A stretch of DNA of 9,174 nucleotides from Desulfobacterales bacterium (lineage in GTDB: Bacteria; Desulfobacterota; Desulfobacteria; Desulfobacterales; 4be13). The DNA lies in assembly GCA_029940115.1 (NCBI GenBank), contig JAOZRQ010000113.1, positions 6,152 through 15,325 on the forward strand. The letters are read 5' to 3'. Below the pieces are notes generated by a model. It ran no database searches. It was not told the DNA's origin and saw only the letters and a list, made by a program, of their open reading frames with translations. Positions within the stretch are counted from its first letter, which is position 1; each line of letters begins with the position of its first letter. A program made the position numbers and the translations under genes. Shown piece by piece: positions 1-7,121 of the stretch.

Positions 1-102
1 CTTCAAAAATTTCCGCAACAACTTGGCCCACAAGATGCTGAGATCCATGACCAGAGCGGACCGATCTTCCCACAGGGATCTCTTCTTTTTCCTTATCTTC
101 AT
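1..102 (-). pseudogene. Partial reading frame carrying a second copy of the Wzz tail (runs off left edge)
   Basis: An ATG at 102-100 opens 34 codons that stay open to the window edge. The first 16 residues (MKIRKKKRSLWEDRSA) are lysine/arginine-rich and resemble nothing I recognise. The next 18 (LVMDLSILWAKLLRKFLK) are identical in sequence and reading frame to the C-terminus of the chain-length protein encoded just upstream. A weak purine-rich stretch (GGAAG) lies about 7 bases before the ATG. It may be a tail fragment left by a duplication, or the start of a real small gene that captured the tail. The stop, if any, is outside the window, so coding status cannot be settled. Confidence 0.3.
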
Positions 103-114
103 AGGGTCGCTTCC

Positions 115-171
115 AGTTCGCAGTTCCGCCTCTCAGCGGTTTCCGACCGCCTGAAGGCGGGACTACAAGCT
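115..171. repeat. REP-like imperfect hairpin at the wzz stop codon
   Basis: A 57-base imperfect palindrome. The outer arms (AGTTCGCAGTTCCGCCT and AGGCGGGACTACAAGCT) pair at 13 of 17 positions. The inner arms (TCAGCGGT and ACCGCCTGA) pair around a short TTCCG loop with one bulge. It overlaps two bases of the chain-length gene's stop codon. The core, CCGCC..GGCGGGACTAC, is of a type often scattered through genomes as short interspersed palindromes. As RNA it could stabilise the 3' end or weaken read-through. It has no clear T-tract, so I do not call it a terminator. Confidence 0.7.
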
Positions 172-1741
172 ACTTCAAAAATTTCCGCAACAACTTGGCC
201 CACAAGATGCTGAGATCCATGACCAGATAATGAAACGCGGCAACTCCCGCCGAGGCCACCAAAAGGAGCAAGATCATCAGAATGATGCGTTTGATCCGCG
301 TGTTTCTTCTGTCCCATTTGGTCATGATTTCGGGTATGACCGCCAGAACCGGAAATGAAGTGGCAGACGCAAGGCTGTTCGCATTTCGGACCGATTGATC
401 CATAAATTCCTTTAAGGCGCCGGTACCCACACCGGCTCCAATGCCCAGAACGAAGCCGATCAGCGCAATCGCCTTTCGGTTCGGCTTGAAGGGCTTTTCC
501 GGAAGCACCGCAGGATCAATCAGGGTGAACCGCTCCCCTTTCTGCTCCTCCTCAAGTCCGTAAGCCACCTTCGCCTCCAGAACCTTTCTCATCAGGTCAT
601 CAATTTTGGCATGGGTGGTGTTCCTTTGGATGATCAGCGCGTTGTATTCCTCTTCAAGCTTGGGACTGTTTTCGATCCGCTGACGATATTGGTTCGCCTT
701 CTTTTCGAGACGACGGATCTGTTGTCGAACCGAGACGATGTCCGTCTGTGTGCTGGCGAGTTGAGAGGAGAGGGTGACATAGGCCGGGTTGGTCGGAAGA
801 TCGCTTTCAGATCCGGAGGCATAAGGGTCCGCGATCTTCTTTTCAAGTTCGGCAATCTCGCCCACGGTTTTGATCACATCCGGATATTCATCGGAGAACC
901 GGGTTCTCAGTTGCACAAGGTGAACCTTCAGTTCTTCCAAGCGTTTTTCATCTAAGTTTTCTGCTTCCAATTCAGGAGGGATGCTGACAAGCTGAGCTTG
1001 GAGATACCCTTCTCTCTCCTTGAGACTACGTCCCTGATCCTCCAGTCTTTCGATACTCCGCTCAATGCTGCTCAGTGTCTGAACATTGACTTTGAGCAGT
1101 TCAGGCAGTTCGTTCATATGCATCTTCTTAAATGCGGAAATCTTTTTTTCGATTTCAGCCAGATCAACTTTCACCTTCTCCACCTCATCTTCCAGAAATT
1201 TGGAGGTTTCCATGGTCTGCTGTTTTCTGACCCGGAGGTTCTCTTCAAGGTAAAGGGACGCGAGTAAGCTGGCCACCTGCTGAACTTTGTTTGGATATTT
1301 TCCTTCAAAGGAAAGCTTGAAGGCAATGGTCGCGGTGATGGGTCTTCCAGTACGGCGGTCCACTGACTCGGTGCTGACGGACTCAAACTTGGTGTCCTTA
1401 CGCATCTTTGAGATGATCTCCTCTTTTGTCGATTTTTCCCTCAAATCGGCATACAAATTGAGATCATCAATGATTTTGGAGAGCTGGGAGGTGCTCATGA
1501 TCCGCTGGCTTATGGATTGCAGACGCTGTTCCACATAACTTGTCACGGTGGTCGCCACAAAATCAGCCGGGATCTCCTGCTCCTCTATGAGAATGGTCGC
1601 TGTGGACTGGTAAACCGAAGGCAGGGAGCGGGCCACGATCACGGATGCCAATAGGATGACAAAGGCTGGCACCATGATGCTCCACTTTCTTCGTCTCAGG
1701 ATTTCTGCATAATCATACGGTGCTGTTTCCTCTGGTCCCAT
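170..1741 (-). CDS. Polysaccharide chain-length determinant (Wzz/PCP type, XrtA/PEP-CTERM-locus-like)
   Basis: An inner-membrane, 523-residue polysaccharide co-polymerase that would set exopolysaccharide chain length. A cytoplasmic N-terminus (AEILRRRKW) leads into TM1 at about residues 20-38. The Wzz domain follows, with long periplasmic charged coiled coils at about 175-300 and 320-395. The family's proline-rich motif (DPAVLPEKPFKPNR, 409-422) precedes TM2 at about 424-445, and a third hydrophobic segment lies at about 484-507. No Walker A/B or C-terminal Tyr cluster is present, so any autokinase must be a separate protein. The length and third TM resemble the PEP-CTERM-locus subfamily (TIGR03007-like, from memory). 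The ATG at 1741 has AGAGG about 9 bases upstream. It is last in the visible operon, 342 bp after the beta-barrel gene and separated from it by a mobile element. Its last 18 codons recur downstream. Confidence 0.9.
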   Translation of the reverse strand: MGPEETAPYDYAEILRRRKWSIMVPAFVILLASVIVARSLPSVYQSTATILIEEQEIPADFVATTVTSYVEQRLQSISQRIMSTSQLSKIIDDLNLYADLREKSTKEEIISKMRKDTKFESVSTESVDRRTGRPITATIAFKLSFEGKYPNKVQQVASLLASLYLEENLRVRKQQTMETSKFLEDEVEKVKVDLAEIEKKISAFKKMHMNELPELLKVNVQTLSSIERSIERLEDQGRSLKEREGYLQAQLVSIPPELEAENLDEKRLEELKVHLVQLRTRFSDEYPDVIKTVGEIAELEKKIADPYASGSESDLPTNPAYVTLSSQLASTQTDIVSVRQQIRRLEKKANQYRQRIENSPKLEEEYNALIIQRNTTHAKIDDLMRKVLEAKVAYGLEEEQKGERFTLIDPAVLPEKPFKPNRKAIALIGFVLGIGAGVGTGALKEFMDQSVRNANSLASATSFPVLAVIPEIMTKWDRRNTRIKRIILMILLLLVASAGVAAFHYLVMDLSILWAKLLRKFLK

Positions 1742-1825
1742 CTGTCAGGTCCTCTGAATTACAAGTTCTCCCTGCTTGGCTCCCGGCGAATTGGCAAAGC
1801 CGGCGGCAAGCTTCACTCCCTATTC

Positions 1826-2072
1826 CTGATTCTAACGGATTTTGTGGTCTGGGGAAGGTTTTTTTTCAACGCAGAGAACGCAGAGGGACGCTGAGTCCCC
1901 GTCCCGGGCCGGCCGGAGGGACGCGGAGGTCGGCCCCCGCGTCCCTCGCGTCGGGAGGCCGGCCCCGAAGACATCCGCGATCCCCCGCGCTGTGAGGACG
2001 GTCTCAGGCCACAACCCTCCGCGATCCTCCGCGTCCTCCGCGTTGGAATACCACAAAATCCGTTAGAACCAG
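1826..2072. mobile_element. MITE-like GC-rich inverted-repeat element, about 247 bp, no transposase
   Basis: The arms 1830-1848 and 2050-2068 are a perfect 19-bp inverted repeat (TTCTAACGGATTTTGTGGT on the left). Allowing one mismatch extends it to 1826-1848/2050-2072. A second inner pair, 1867-1885 and 2027-2045 (CAACGC.GAG.ACGC.GAG), matches at 16 of 19 positions. The centre is much richer in G+C than the flanking genes and holds further hairpins, including AGGGACGCGG paired with CCGCGTCCCT and GGCCGGCC blocks. The ACGCAGAG-type iteration is a widespread bacterial intergenic repeat. I saw no clear target duplication. It fills most of the 342-bp gap (1742-2083) between the beta-barrel and chain-length genes. 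Reading frames on both strands across it are by-products of the repeat. Confidence 0.8.
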
Positions 2073-2083
2073 CCGAACCAGCC
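2066..2083. repeat. Tandem 9-bp repeat abutting the beta-barrel stop codon
   Basis: GAACCAGCC occurs twice in tandem (2066-2074, 2075-2083). It ends exactly next to the stop codon of the beta-barrel gene (TAG at 2086-2084) and overlaps the outer edge of the inverted-repeat element. Confidence 0.85.
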
Positions 2084-3328
2084 CTATTCAAGCAATGGAT
2101 ATTGAAAGGAGAGACGAGCGAAGACCAAGTTCCGGTTTGTCTCGGCATCTGTTTTGTTGTCCGTGATGCTGGTGAATATGTAAGCCATCTCAAGAGCGAT
2201 TTCCCTTGTGCAGTCGAAACGAATTTTGGGCTGAATCCGCAGGGTGTGCTGCTCTTCGGTTGCGAGTCCCTCCTGATCGGTCTGGTTCAGGTGGTATGTT
2301 GCTGACAGACTCGCCCGGATTTCGTATGTGAATCTTCGGCTGATGTTGAGGGACGCCACGGTCCTTTCCGTTGTCCCGCCGCTACCGCTGGCCCCTTTCA
2401 CATCCCGTGAAAGAGTGATGCCGGCATGGGTCTTTTCGCCTTTATATTCCAGAAGAACCTGCCATGAGAGCCCCCATGATTCCAAGGTATCAATATAAGG
2501 CGCAGGTCGGTATCCGGTGATGAAGTCATTTTCCGGATCAACAGGGAGGTCAGGATAGATGTCGGAGAAGAATACCGGCTCATATTTTGTCGTTTCAAAT
2601 TCGGAGCAGGTGTAACGGGCTCCAAAATCGGCAGCCAAGGAGAAAATTTCGCTCATGGCCCAGCTTATCCCCGGGGTCCATGAATAATTCTCTGTGATCG
2701 AATCCACAAAATCGTATCGGGCGTATCCGAGGTTCATACGCGCGGACAGCAAAGGAACGAGACGATGGGTGATCCCGAGGTTCAGACTGCGAGAGCGATA
2801 ATCGGAGAAGTCCGGATCATTGAACTCATCCCGGTTGTAATCATATGAAAGGGACATCCCGGTTGTTTCTGACAGGAGATAGGTCCCTGAGAGGTTGCAG
2901 ATCCGTTTCCTGCGCGTTACGGTCCCAAGCAACAGCCCGGTCTCCTCAATATCCCGATCCCGGCGGGAATCCTTGGTATGGCGGACTTTGGAGGAAACCC
3001 CCGCTCTTTCGCTCAACTGATACCCGATCCGTCCTTGGTAATGCTCATCCAAGGCATTGAGTTCATTCCTGTCAGTGTATCTGATCCGATCCACCCGGGC
3101 GGAAAGCCTCGCATCCAGCCGTTCTGTCCTCTCTGCAAGCTTGAGTCCGGGGGAGAGGGTGGTGACAAAGTCACTGACAGAATCCTCGTTGCTCATGAAG
3201 ATGTTGTCATTATATTCCTGCCTCATATTTATGAAGGGCAGAAGCCTGAATTCATCCGCCATTGCCCCGGAACAGTGAAAAAGCAGGCCGATTGCCAGCA
3301 AAGCAGATTTTCTGAAAAAAACCGACAT
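2084..3328 (-). CDS. Outer-membrane beta-barrel protein of the exopolysaccharide locus
   Basis: A 414-residue predicted outer-membrane protein. A type I signal peptide with two lysine/arginine residues and the hydrophobic stretch LLAIGLLFHC ends at about residue 24 (AMA|DEF). The mature part alternates polar and hydrophobic residues with many aromatic and charged positions, typical of antiparallel beta strands, and closes with an ARLSFQYP-type terminal strand. It resembles the barrels found in PEP-CTERM-associated polysaccharide loci (TIGR03016/BBP2-like, from memory), which may help polymer cross the outer membrane. The exact role is not established. The ATG at 3328 has a good Shine-Dalgarno (GAGG, 7 bases upstream) and lies 72 bp after the export gene. 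The product ends in two leucines and a glutamate rather than the usual terminal aromatic, a small oddity. Confidence 0.8.
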   Translation of the reverse strand: MSVFFRKSALLAIGLLFHCSGAMADEFRLLPFINMRQEYNDNIFMSNEDSVSDFVTTLSPGLKLAERTERLDARLSARVDRIRYTDRNELNALDEHYQGRIGYQLSERAGVSSKVRHTKDSRRDRDIEETGLLLGTVTRRKRICNLSGTYLLSETTGMSLSYDYNRDEFNDPDFSDYRSRSLNLGITHRLVPLLSARMNLGYARYDFVDSITENYSWTPGISWAMSEIFSLAADFGARYTCSEFETTKYEPVFFSDIYPDLPVDPENDFITGYRPAPYIDTLESWGLSWQVLLEYKGEKTHAGITLSRDVKGASGSGGTTERTVASLNISRRFTYEIRASLSATYHLNQTDQEGLATEEQHTLRIQPKIRFDCTREIALEMAYIFTSITDNKTDAETNRNLVFARLSFQYPLLE

Positions 3329-3340
3329 CCTTAACCCTCA

Positions 3341-3425
3341 ACCCTTTAGGGAACAACAATCACGTCCCCCTCAACCCCTTAACCTTAACCTCTTGACCCT
3401 TTAGGGAACAACAATCACATCCCCC
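3341..3425. repeat. 30-bp direct repeat duplicating the export-gene tail and stop
   Basis: Bases 3341-3370 repeat 3396-3425 at 29 of 30 positions, with a 55-bp period. Read on the minus strand, both copies encode GDVIVVP followed by TAA. The copy at 3396-3425 is the true end of the export gene; the other lies between that gene and the beta-barrel start. The single difference is a silent GAT/GAC. The spacer and the outer flank carry GGTTAAGG iterations, one of which abuts the beta-barrel start codon. Confidence 0.92.
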
Positions 3426-4021
3426 CTTTTCAGCCGGATGTTCTGATCCAGCGCGATCCCTTGGGTCACGTCATCATATCTGAATAAGAACATTCTGGTC
3501 TCACTCCTCTCCTCTCGGAATATCCGGATGTCGTTCCTTTTGGCAAAAGGCGTGAGTCCCCTAGCCATGGAGAGGGCCTGCAACACATTGATAGTGGTGT
3601 TCAAGGAAAATCTGCCTGGATGATTCACCCTTCCGATGACATAGATCAACATGCTGTTGATCTGTCGGACCTCCAATGTCAGAACCGGATTAAGGATGAA
3701 GCGGGGAGAGATGTTCTGCTCCAGCTCCATTTTGAGTTGCGCCACCGTCTTTCCCGCGGCAACAATCTCTCCGATCAAAGGGAAAGCTATCTTCCCATCC
3801 GGAAGGACCGTCACCAGCCTTGACATCTCCTTGTTTTTCCATACAGAGATGTCGAGGACATCCCCCGGTCCAATGATGTAGGGCGGTACTGACAAATCTT
3901 CGGCAAACTCCGACATATCCTCTTCCGACATCTCGAAAATGTCACCCTCATTGCCGGCATGGGCAGGCAACAAAACAACTCCCGTGAGCATGACCAACAA
4001 TATTTTTATTGCGTGTTTCAT
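3401..4021 (-). CDS. Wza-like polysaccharide export protein (Poly_export + SLBB)
   Basis: A 206-residue exported protein expected to form the periplasmic/outer-membrane conduit for exopolysaccharide. The signal peptide is MKHAIKILLVMLTGVVLLPAHA (about residues 1-22), cut after AHA. It has no lipobox cysteine, unlike classic Wza. The Poly_export domain (about 46-118) opens with YIIGPGDVLDISVWKN and contains VLPDGKIAFPLIGEI. One SLBB domain follows (about 124-172: YVIGRVNHPGRFSL, NVLQALSMARGLTPFA), and the protein ends in the family-typical RGDVIVVP. The short single-SLBB form matches the PEP-CTERM-locus export subfamily (TIGR03027-like). The frame stays open up to 4351, but that extension is translated from a palindrome and a mobile element. 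I therefore start at the signal peptide (ATG 4021-4019), although its Shine-Dalgarno is weak. Confidence 0.88.
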   Translation of the reverse strand: MKHAIKILLVMLTGVVLLPAHAGNEGDIFEMSEEDMSEFAEDLSVPPYIIGPGDVLDISVWKNKEMSRLVTVLPDGKIAFPLIGEIVAAGKTVAQLKMELEQNISPRFILNPVLTLEVRQINSMLIYVIGRVNHPGRFSLNTTINVLQALSMARGLTPFAKRNDIRIFREERSETRMFLFRYDDVTQGIALDQNIRLKRGDVIVVP

Positions 4022-4036
4022 CTGTTCACAAAACTT

Positions 4037-4118
4037 AAGTACCCATCCATAAGTTTCTGCATATTTGGCCTCTGGGATTTCAGAAGGCTCCACCGCAAAA
4101 ACTTTTAGATGGGTACTT
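4037..4118. repeat. 82-bp imperfect palindrome upstream of the export gene
   Basis: The arms 4037-4060 and 4095-4118 pair at 21 of 24 positions, with an 11-bp perfect outer end (AAGTACCCATC/GATGGGTACTT). The central part pairs further (GGCCTCTG with CAGAAGGC, one bulge). On the minus strand the hairpin ends about 15 bases before the export ATG, so in RNA it would sit right at the ribosome entry site. No transposase or target duplication is visible. It looks like another small interspersed palindrome. Confidence 0.8.
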
Positions 4119-4133
4119 GACATTGAATTGCCG

Positions 4134-4256
4134 CTGTGTACAGGACAAAAAAATGACTGAGCCAAGAAACCCGGCTTTTTTGGGGATTGAAAAACCGGAC
4201 GGCTTGGGAAAAAGCCGGGTTTCTCCTCCGTTTCCAACTTTTTGTCCTGTACACAG
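4134..4256. mobile_element. 123-bp MITE with 18-bp perfect TIRs and a 9-bp target duplication
   Basis: The terminal inverted repeats 4134-4151 and 4239-4256 (CTGTGTACAGGACAAAAA) match at 18 of 18 positions. They are flanked directly by identical GAATTGCCG at 4125-4133 and 4257-4265, a 9-bp target-site duplication. Inside is a second perfect 16-bp inverted repeat, 4165-4180/4209-4224 (AGAAACCCGGCTTTTT). There is no room for a transposase, so it must have been moved by one encoded elsewhere. A CTG terminus with a 9-bp duplication is compatible with an IS4-like enzyme, which is inference. It lies between the TPR and export genes, where its hairpins could affect read-through. Confidence 0.9.
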
Positions 4257-4330
4257 GAATTGCCGAGCGGGGCTCTCGATTCTGATGACCGGGCATAAGA
4301 GCCGGTTTTTGTCCCGTCAATTGCCAACGG

Positions 4331-4374
4331 ACAACAACTCACAGACAACAACCCACAGACAACTCACGACAGAC
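4331..4374. repeat. 14-bp tandem repeat overlapping the TPR gene stop
   Basis: ACAACAACTCACAG (4331-4344) is followed directly by ACAACAACCCACAG (4345-4358, one mismatch) and a degenerate third unit, ACAACTCACGACAG (4359-4372). The third unit includes the TPR gene stop codon (TGA at 4366-4364) and the last coding bases. Confidence 0.8.
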
Positions 4375-6745
4375 TCTTCAAAATTTTCTCCGCTTCCTCT
4401 CTTCCGGAGAAAGGCTTCCCTGACTCAACCGCGTTTCGGAGTCTCTCTTTTGCCTCATCGGGAAGACCGGCTTTGTAAAGCACCACGCCGATATGGTAAT
4501 TGAGGACGGCATCTTCAGGATTGCCGGAAAGGGCCTTTTCGATGAGGACCCTCGCACGGTTCATATCTCCTTTCTTATAGTAGATCCATCCGAGGGTGTC
4601 AAGGATTGCCGGATCCCCAGGACGGATCTTCCGCGCTTTTTTCGCGAGTTCAATCGCCTTGTCAATATCTGGTGGTTCAGAATGCTCTATGATCAAAAAT
4701 GCCAAATTGTTTGCCGCCGGCCAGAGATTCGGATTCGCTTCAAGCGCGTTTTCATACACCTGCATGGCCTTCTGATACGCCCTGCTCTGCTCATGAAGAA
4801 GCCCGAGGGAGAGATGGGCGGCCCAGTTTTTCGGGTTGGCCTTCAATGCGGCGTCAAACTTCTCCGCGGCCGCCTCTTTCTTCCCCTGAATCAGATAGAG
4901 CCGGGCCATGTTGTTATGGGGCGTCTGCCACAGGGGCCGGATGGCGATGGCCTTTTGGAAAGCCTCCTCCGCGTTTCCATAGTCCTTTCGGAGGGTGTGA
5001 ATCCGGCCCAGCAGGTCATAAGGGAGCGCTTCATCCGGATATTGGCGGATGTGGTTTTCACAGAGATGGATGGCGGCATCCAATCTCTCCTGAATCGTGT
5101 AAATCTGTATTAGAGAGGGGAGCATGGCCGGGGATGATCCGGTCGCCTTGTATCCCTCCTCCAGTTCGGCGGCCGCATGAGCCCATCGTTTCTGTTTCGC
5201 GTACAGCCGGCCGAGTTTCAGATACCCGAGCGGACTCTTCTTCGAATGTTGCGTGATCTGTTTATACGTCTCCTCAGCGCGGCCCACGTCTTTCATGACA
5301 AAGAAAATATCCCCCAGACTCGCCTTGGCCCTGTTGTCATCCGGGTAGTGTGCCAAGAGCTTTCCGAGTTGCTCTTCTGCAGCTTTGTAATCCTTTTTGG
5401 AAACATGAAGAGTGGCGAGTGCCGCCAAGGCATCCCTTGATTTCGGATCGATCTTCAATGCGTTGCGCAGGATATCGATGGCCAATTCCGGCTCCTGATT
5501 CAGCAGATGGGCCTCTGCGAGTCGGAGATGTCCGAGGATGGAATCGGGGGTCTCATCCACAACAAGCCGGAATTCGGAGATGGCATTCAGTCCGTCCCCT
5601 TTCATCAGGGCGATCTCTCCCCGGGTGAAATGCGCGTCCAGGTTTCCGGGGCTTTTGCTGAGGACTTCGTCCACATATCTCCCTGCCTCATCCATGTCAT
5701 TCGACAGAAGATGCAACTTTGCGAGCGCGTTTTTCACCCGTATGATTTCCGGGGACGCGGGATCATCTGAAAGAGAGAGACATTCTTCCAATGTCTCAAT
5801 GGCTTGGTCATTCTTTTTCACCCGCTCATACAGATTGGCCAGCATGAGGCGAATCTCAAAACTTTTCTGGATCTGCCGAATCCCGGCCAAGAGTTCACGC
5901 GCCGCATCCTCAAACTGCTCCTTCAGCATATGAAACTGGGCAGCGCGTATGCGGTTCTCTTCGTTGTCCGGTTCTGAGGAGATGATCCGGCTCAACATGT
6001 CGGTTGCCTCGGTCTTACGTCCCAAGTCCCAATATATGCTGGCCAAGGTGAATTGATGACCGACATTCTCCGGGTCAAGTACGATGAGTCGCTTTAGGAT
6101 GTTTGCGGCATCCTCTGGCCGTTCGTTTTTGTCATAGATCCGGGCCAGCGAGACATGAAGCGCCACAGAACCCGGATTGGCTTCGATCCCCTTTTTCAGC
6201 ATGTCTTGGGCATTCCGAGGGTCCTCTTTCCGGGCATAGGCCGAGGAGAGCAGTTGATACACATCCGGTTTTTTCACACCTTTCTCCAGAATCTTCTCCA
6301 GATGTGCTATGGAGCCGCCGATATCTTTTCCCACCAGCATGGCCGCGCCTTTCAGAATGAGGGCATCCTGATTTTCCGGATCCGATGTCAGAACCAGTTC
6401 GGCTTTTTCTGCGGCTTTGTCTGGATCCCCTCTGAGGAATATTTTCCCCAACTGCACATGAGCATTTAGATGATCAGGGGACAACTCGGTGACTTTGGAA
6501 AATCTTGCGTAAGCTTTCTTTATATTGCCCCGTTTGAGCGAGACCATGCCGAGCATGTAATACGCGTCCACGAATTCCGGGTCCATTTGAAGTGCGTTCA
6601 TGAATTCCAAGCGGGCCTTCACATATTCGCCCTTTTCAAAGAGCGACTCCCCGCTTTCAAAGAATTCCGTTCTTTTTTCCTCAGGACTGTTGCATCCTGC
6701 CATTAAAAGCACGATAATCCATAATCTTACGGAAAACCTGTTCAT
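4364..6745 (-). CDS. prsT: PrsT-like TPR-repeat lipoprotein
   Basis: A 793-residue protein made almost wholly of TPR helical pairs, roughly twenty 34-residue units. An example is AYYMLGMVSLKRGNIKKAYA near residues 61-80, and ILDTLGWIYYKKGDMNRARV lies near the end. The N-terminus is a lipoprotein signal, with hydrophobic WIIVLLMAG followed by Cys18 and Asn19; a non-Asp +2 residue suggests outer-membrane sorting. The layout, including the NNLAFL..LDTLGW C-terminal region, resembles the PEP-CTERM-system TPR lipoprotein PrsT (TIGR02917, usually somewhat longer). It probably acts as a periplasmic scaffold for polysaccharide export; its precise role is unknown. The ATG at 6745 has a strong GGGAGG Shine-Dalgarno about 5 bases upstream. 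A long repeat-rich leader precedes it and a MITE separates it from the export gene. Another TPR scaffold such as BcsC/PelB-like is less likely because no barrel domain follows. Confidence 0.85.
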   Translation of the reverse strand: MNRFSVRLWIIVLLMAGCNSPEEKRTEFFESGESLFEKGEYVKARLEFMNALQMDPEFVDAYYMLGMVSLKRGNIKKAYARFSKVTELSPDHLNAHVQLGKIFLRGDPDKAAEKAELVLTSDPENQDALILKGAAMLVGKDIGGSIAHLEKILEKGVKKPDVYQLLSSAYARKEDPRNAQDMLKKGIEANPGSVALHVSLARIYDKNERPEDAANILKRLIVLDPENVGHQFTLASIYWDLGRKTEATDMLSRIISSEPDNEENRIRAAQFHMLKEQFEDAARELLAGIRQIQKSFEIRLMLANLYERVKKNDQAIETLEECLSLSDDPASPEIIRVKNALAKLHLLSNDMDEAGRYVDEVLSKSPGNLDAHFTRGEIALMKGDGLNAISEFRLVVDETPDSILGHLRLAEAHLLNQEPELAIDILRNALKIDPKSRDALAALATLHVSKKDYKAAEEQLGKLLAHYPDDNRAKASLGDIFFVMKDVGRAEETYKQITQHSKKSPLGYLKLGRLYAKQKRWAHAAAELEEGYKATGSSPAMLPSLIQIYTIQERLDAAIHLCENHIRQYPDEALPYDLLGRIHTLRKDYGNAEEAFQKAIAIRPLWQTPHNNMARLYLIQGKKEAAAEKFDAALKANPKNWAAHLSLGLLHEQSRAYQKAMQVYENALEANPNLWPAANNLAFLIIEHSEPPDIDKAIELAKKARKIRPGDPAILDTLGWIYYKKGDMNRARVLIEKALSGNPEDAVLNYHIGVVLYKAGLPDEAKERLRNAVESGKPFSGREEAEKILKSLS

Positions 6746-6767
6746 TTTTTCCTCCCATGTAAATCAA

Positions 6768-6791
6768 GTTTGTGAGTTTGTGAGTTTGTGA
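6768..6791. repeat. Three tandem copies of an 8-bp unit before the TPR gene
   Basis: GTTTGTGA is repeated exactly three times (TCACAAAC on the coding strand), followed by a partial GTTGGTTT. The array ends about 22 bases upstream of the TPR start codon and lies just ahead of its Shine-Dalgarno. A change in copy number would alter leader length but no reading frame. Confidence 0.9.
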
Positions 6792-6990
6792 GTTGGTTTC
6801 TGTGGGGTTCAGGTTTGATTGTTGCCCACGCGCCATCTTTCACCATTTTTTTGCCTTGGTGCAAAAACTCATGTCCCAGTTTTTGGCAGAAGACTTTTGT
6901 CCGTTTTGAACTACAGGGATGGTTTATAGGAAGGGGGCCTCAAATCTCAAAATTGACCCCGTGGCTTCAACGCAAGCTTTCAGGGTGCCG

Positions 6991-7110
6991 GCTCAAGCAT
7001 GAGAGAGCTCAAGCAAGGGAGTGCAAGAAAGGCAGTCTCATTGCCTTTCAATCTCCACAGTTCGAGACTCATTGCCTTTCAACCTTAATGACTGAGTAGC
7101 CTTTCTTGCA
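6991..7110 (-). ncRNA. Candidate structured 5' leader of the TPR gene
   Basis: Read on the minus strand, this stretch opens with TGCAAGAAAGGC (7110-7099). Two copies of TTGAAAGGCAATGAG follow (7082-7068 and 7051-7037, 31-bp period), then GCCTTTCTTGCA (7033-7022). That last segment can pair over 12 bp with the first, or over 7 bp (GAAAGGC/GCCTTTC) with either of the two inner copies. The result is three mutually exclusive stems. A pair of TGCTTGAGC repeats (7015-7007, 6999-6991) follows. It lies about 5 bases past the start site implied by the minus promoter and matches no riboswitch class I know. Confidence 0.4.
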
Positions 7111-7121
7111 TTTCATTCCCT

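Larger units (their letters stand above)
1..227. repeat. 55-bp perfect direct repeat (1-55 and 173-227)
   Basis: Bases 1-55 and 173-227 are identical, offset by 172 bp, and diverge at 56/228. The right copy is the last 18 codons of the chain-length gene plus one preceding base; its TAG stop (172-170) lies just outside the repeat. The left copy begins at the window edge, so the repeat may be longer. A REP-like hairpin lies in the spacer between the copies. Confidence 0.95.

Noticed and set aside
1813..2193. Overlapping frames on both strands through the GC-rich element (e.g. NAEDAEDRG- and STQRTQR-containing products)
   Set aside because: These are typical translations of the ACGCAGAG-type repeat, lie within inverted repeats, and overlap the beta-barrel gene end.
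4165..4224. Intrinsic terminator for the TPR gene
   Set aside because: The stem is strong, but the loop is long, no T-tract follows directly, and it is an internal part of the MITE. An effect on read-through remains possible.
4022..4351. Upstream extension of the export gene to a start at 4351 (110 extra residues)
   Set aside because: The extension translates the MITE and the 82-bp palindrome, while a clear signal peptide begins at the ATG at 4021.
4493..5113. 206-codon plus-strand frame inside the TPR gene
   Set aside because: It is antisense to a strongly supported TPR gene, has no domain or ribosome site, and arises from codon bias of the real gene.
7022..7110. CRISPR-like array suggested by the 31-bp repeat period
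   Set aside because: Only two 15-bp copies are present, within an inverted repeat; no series of equal repeats and spacers.
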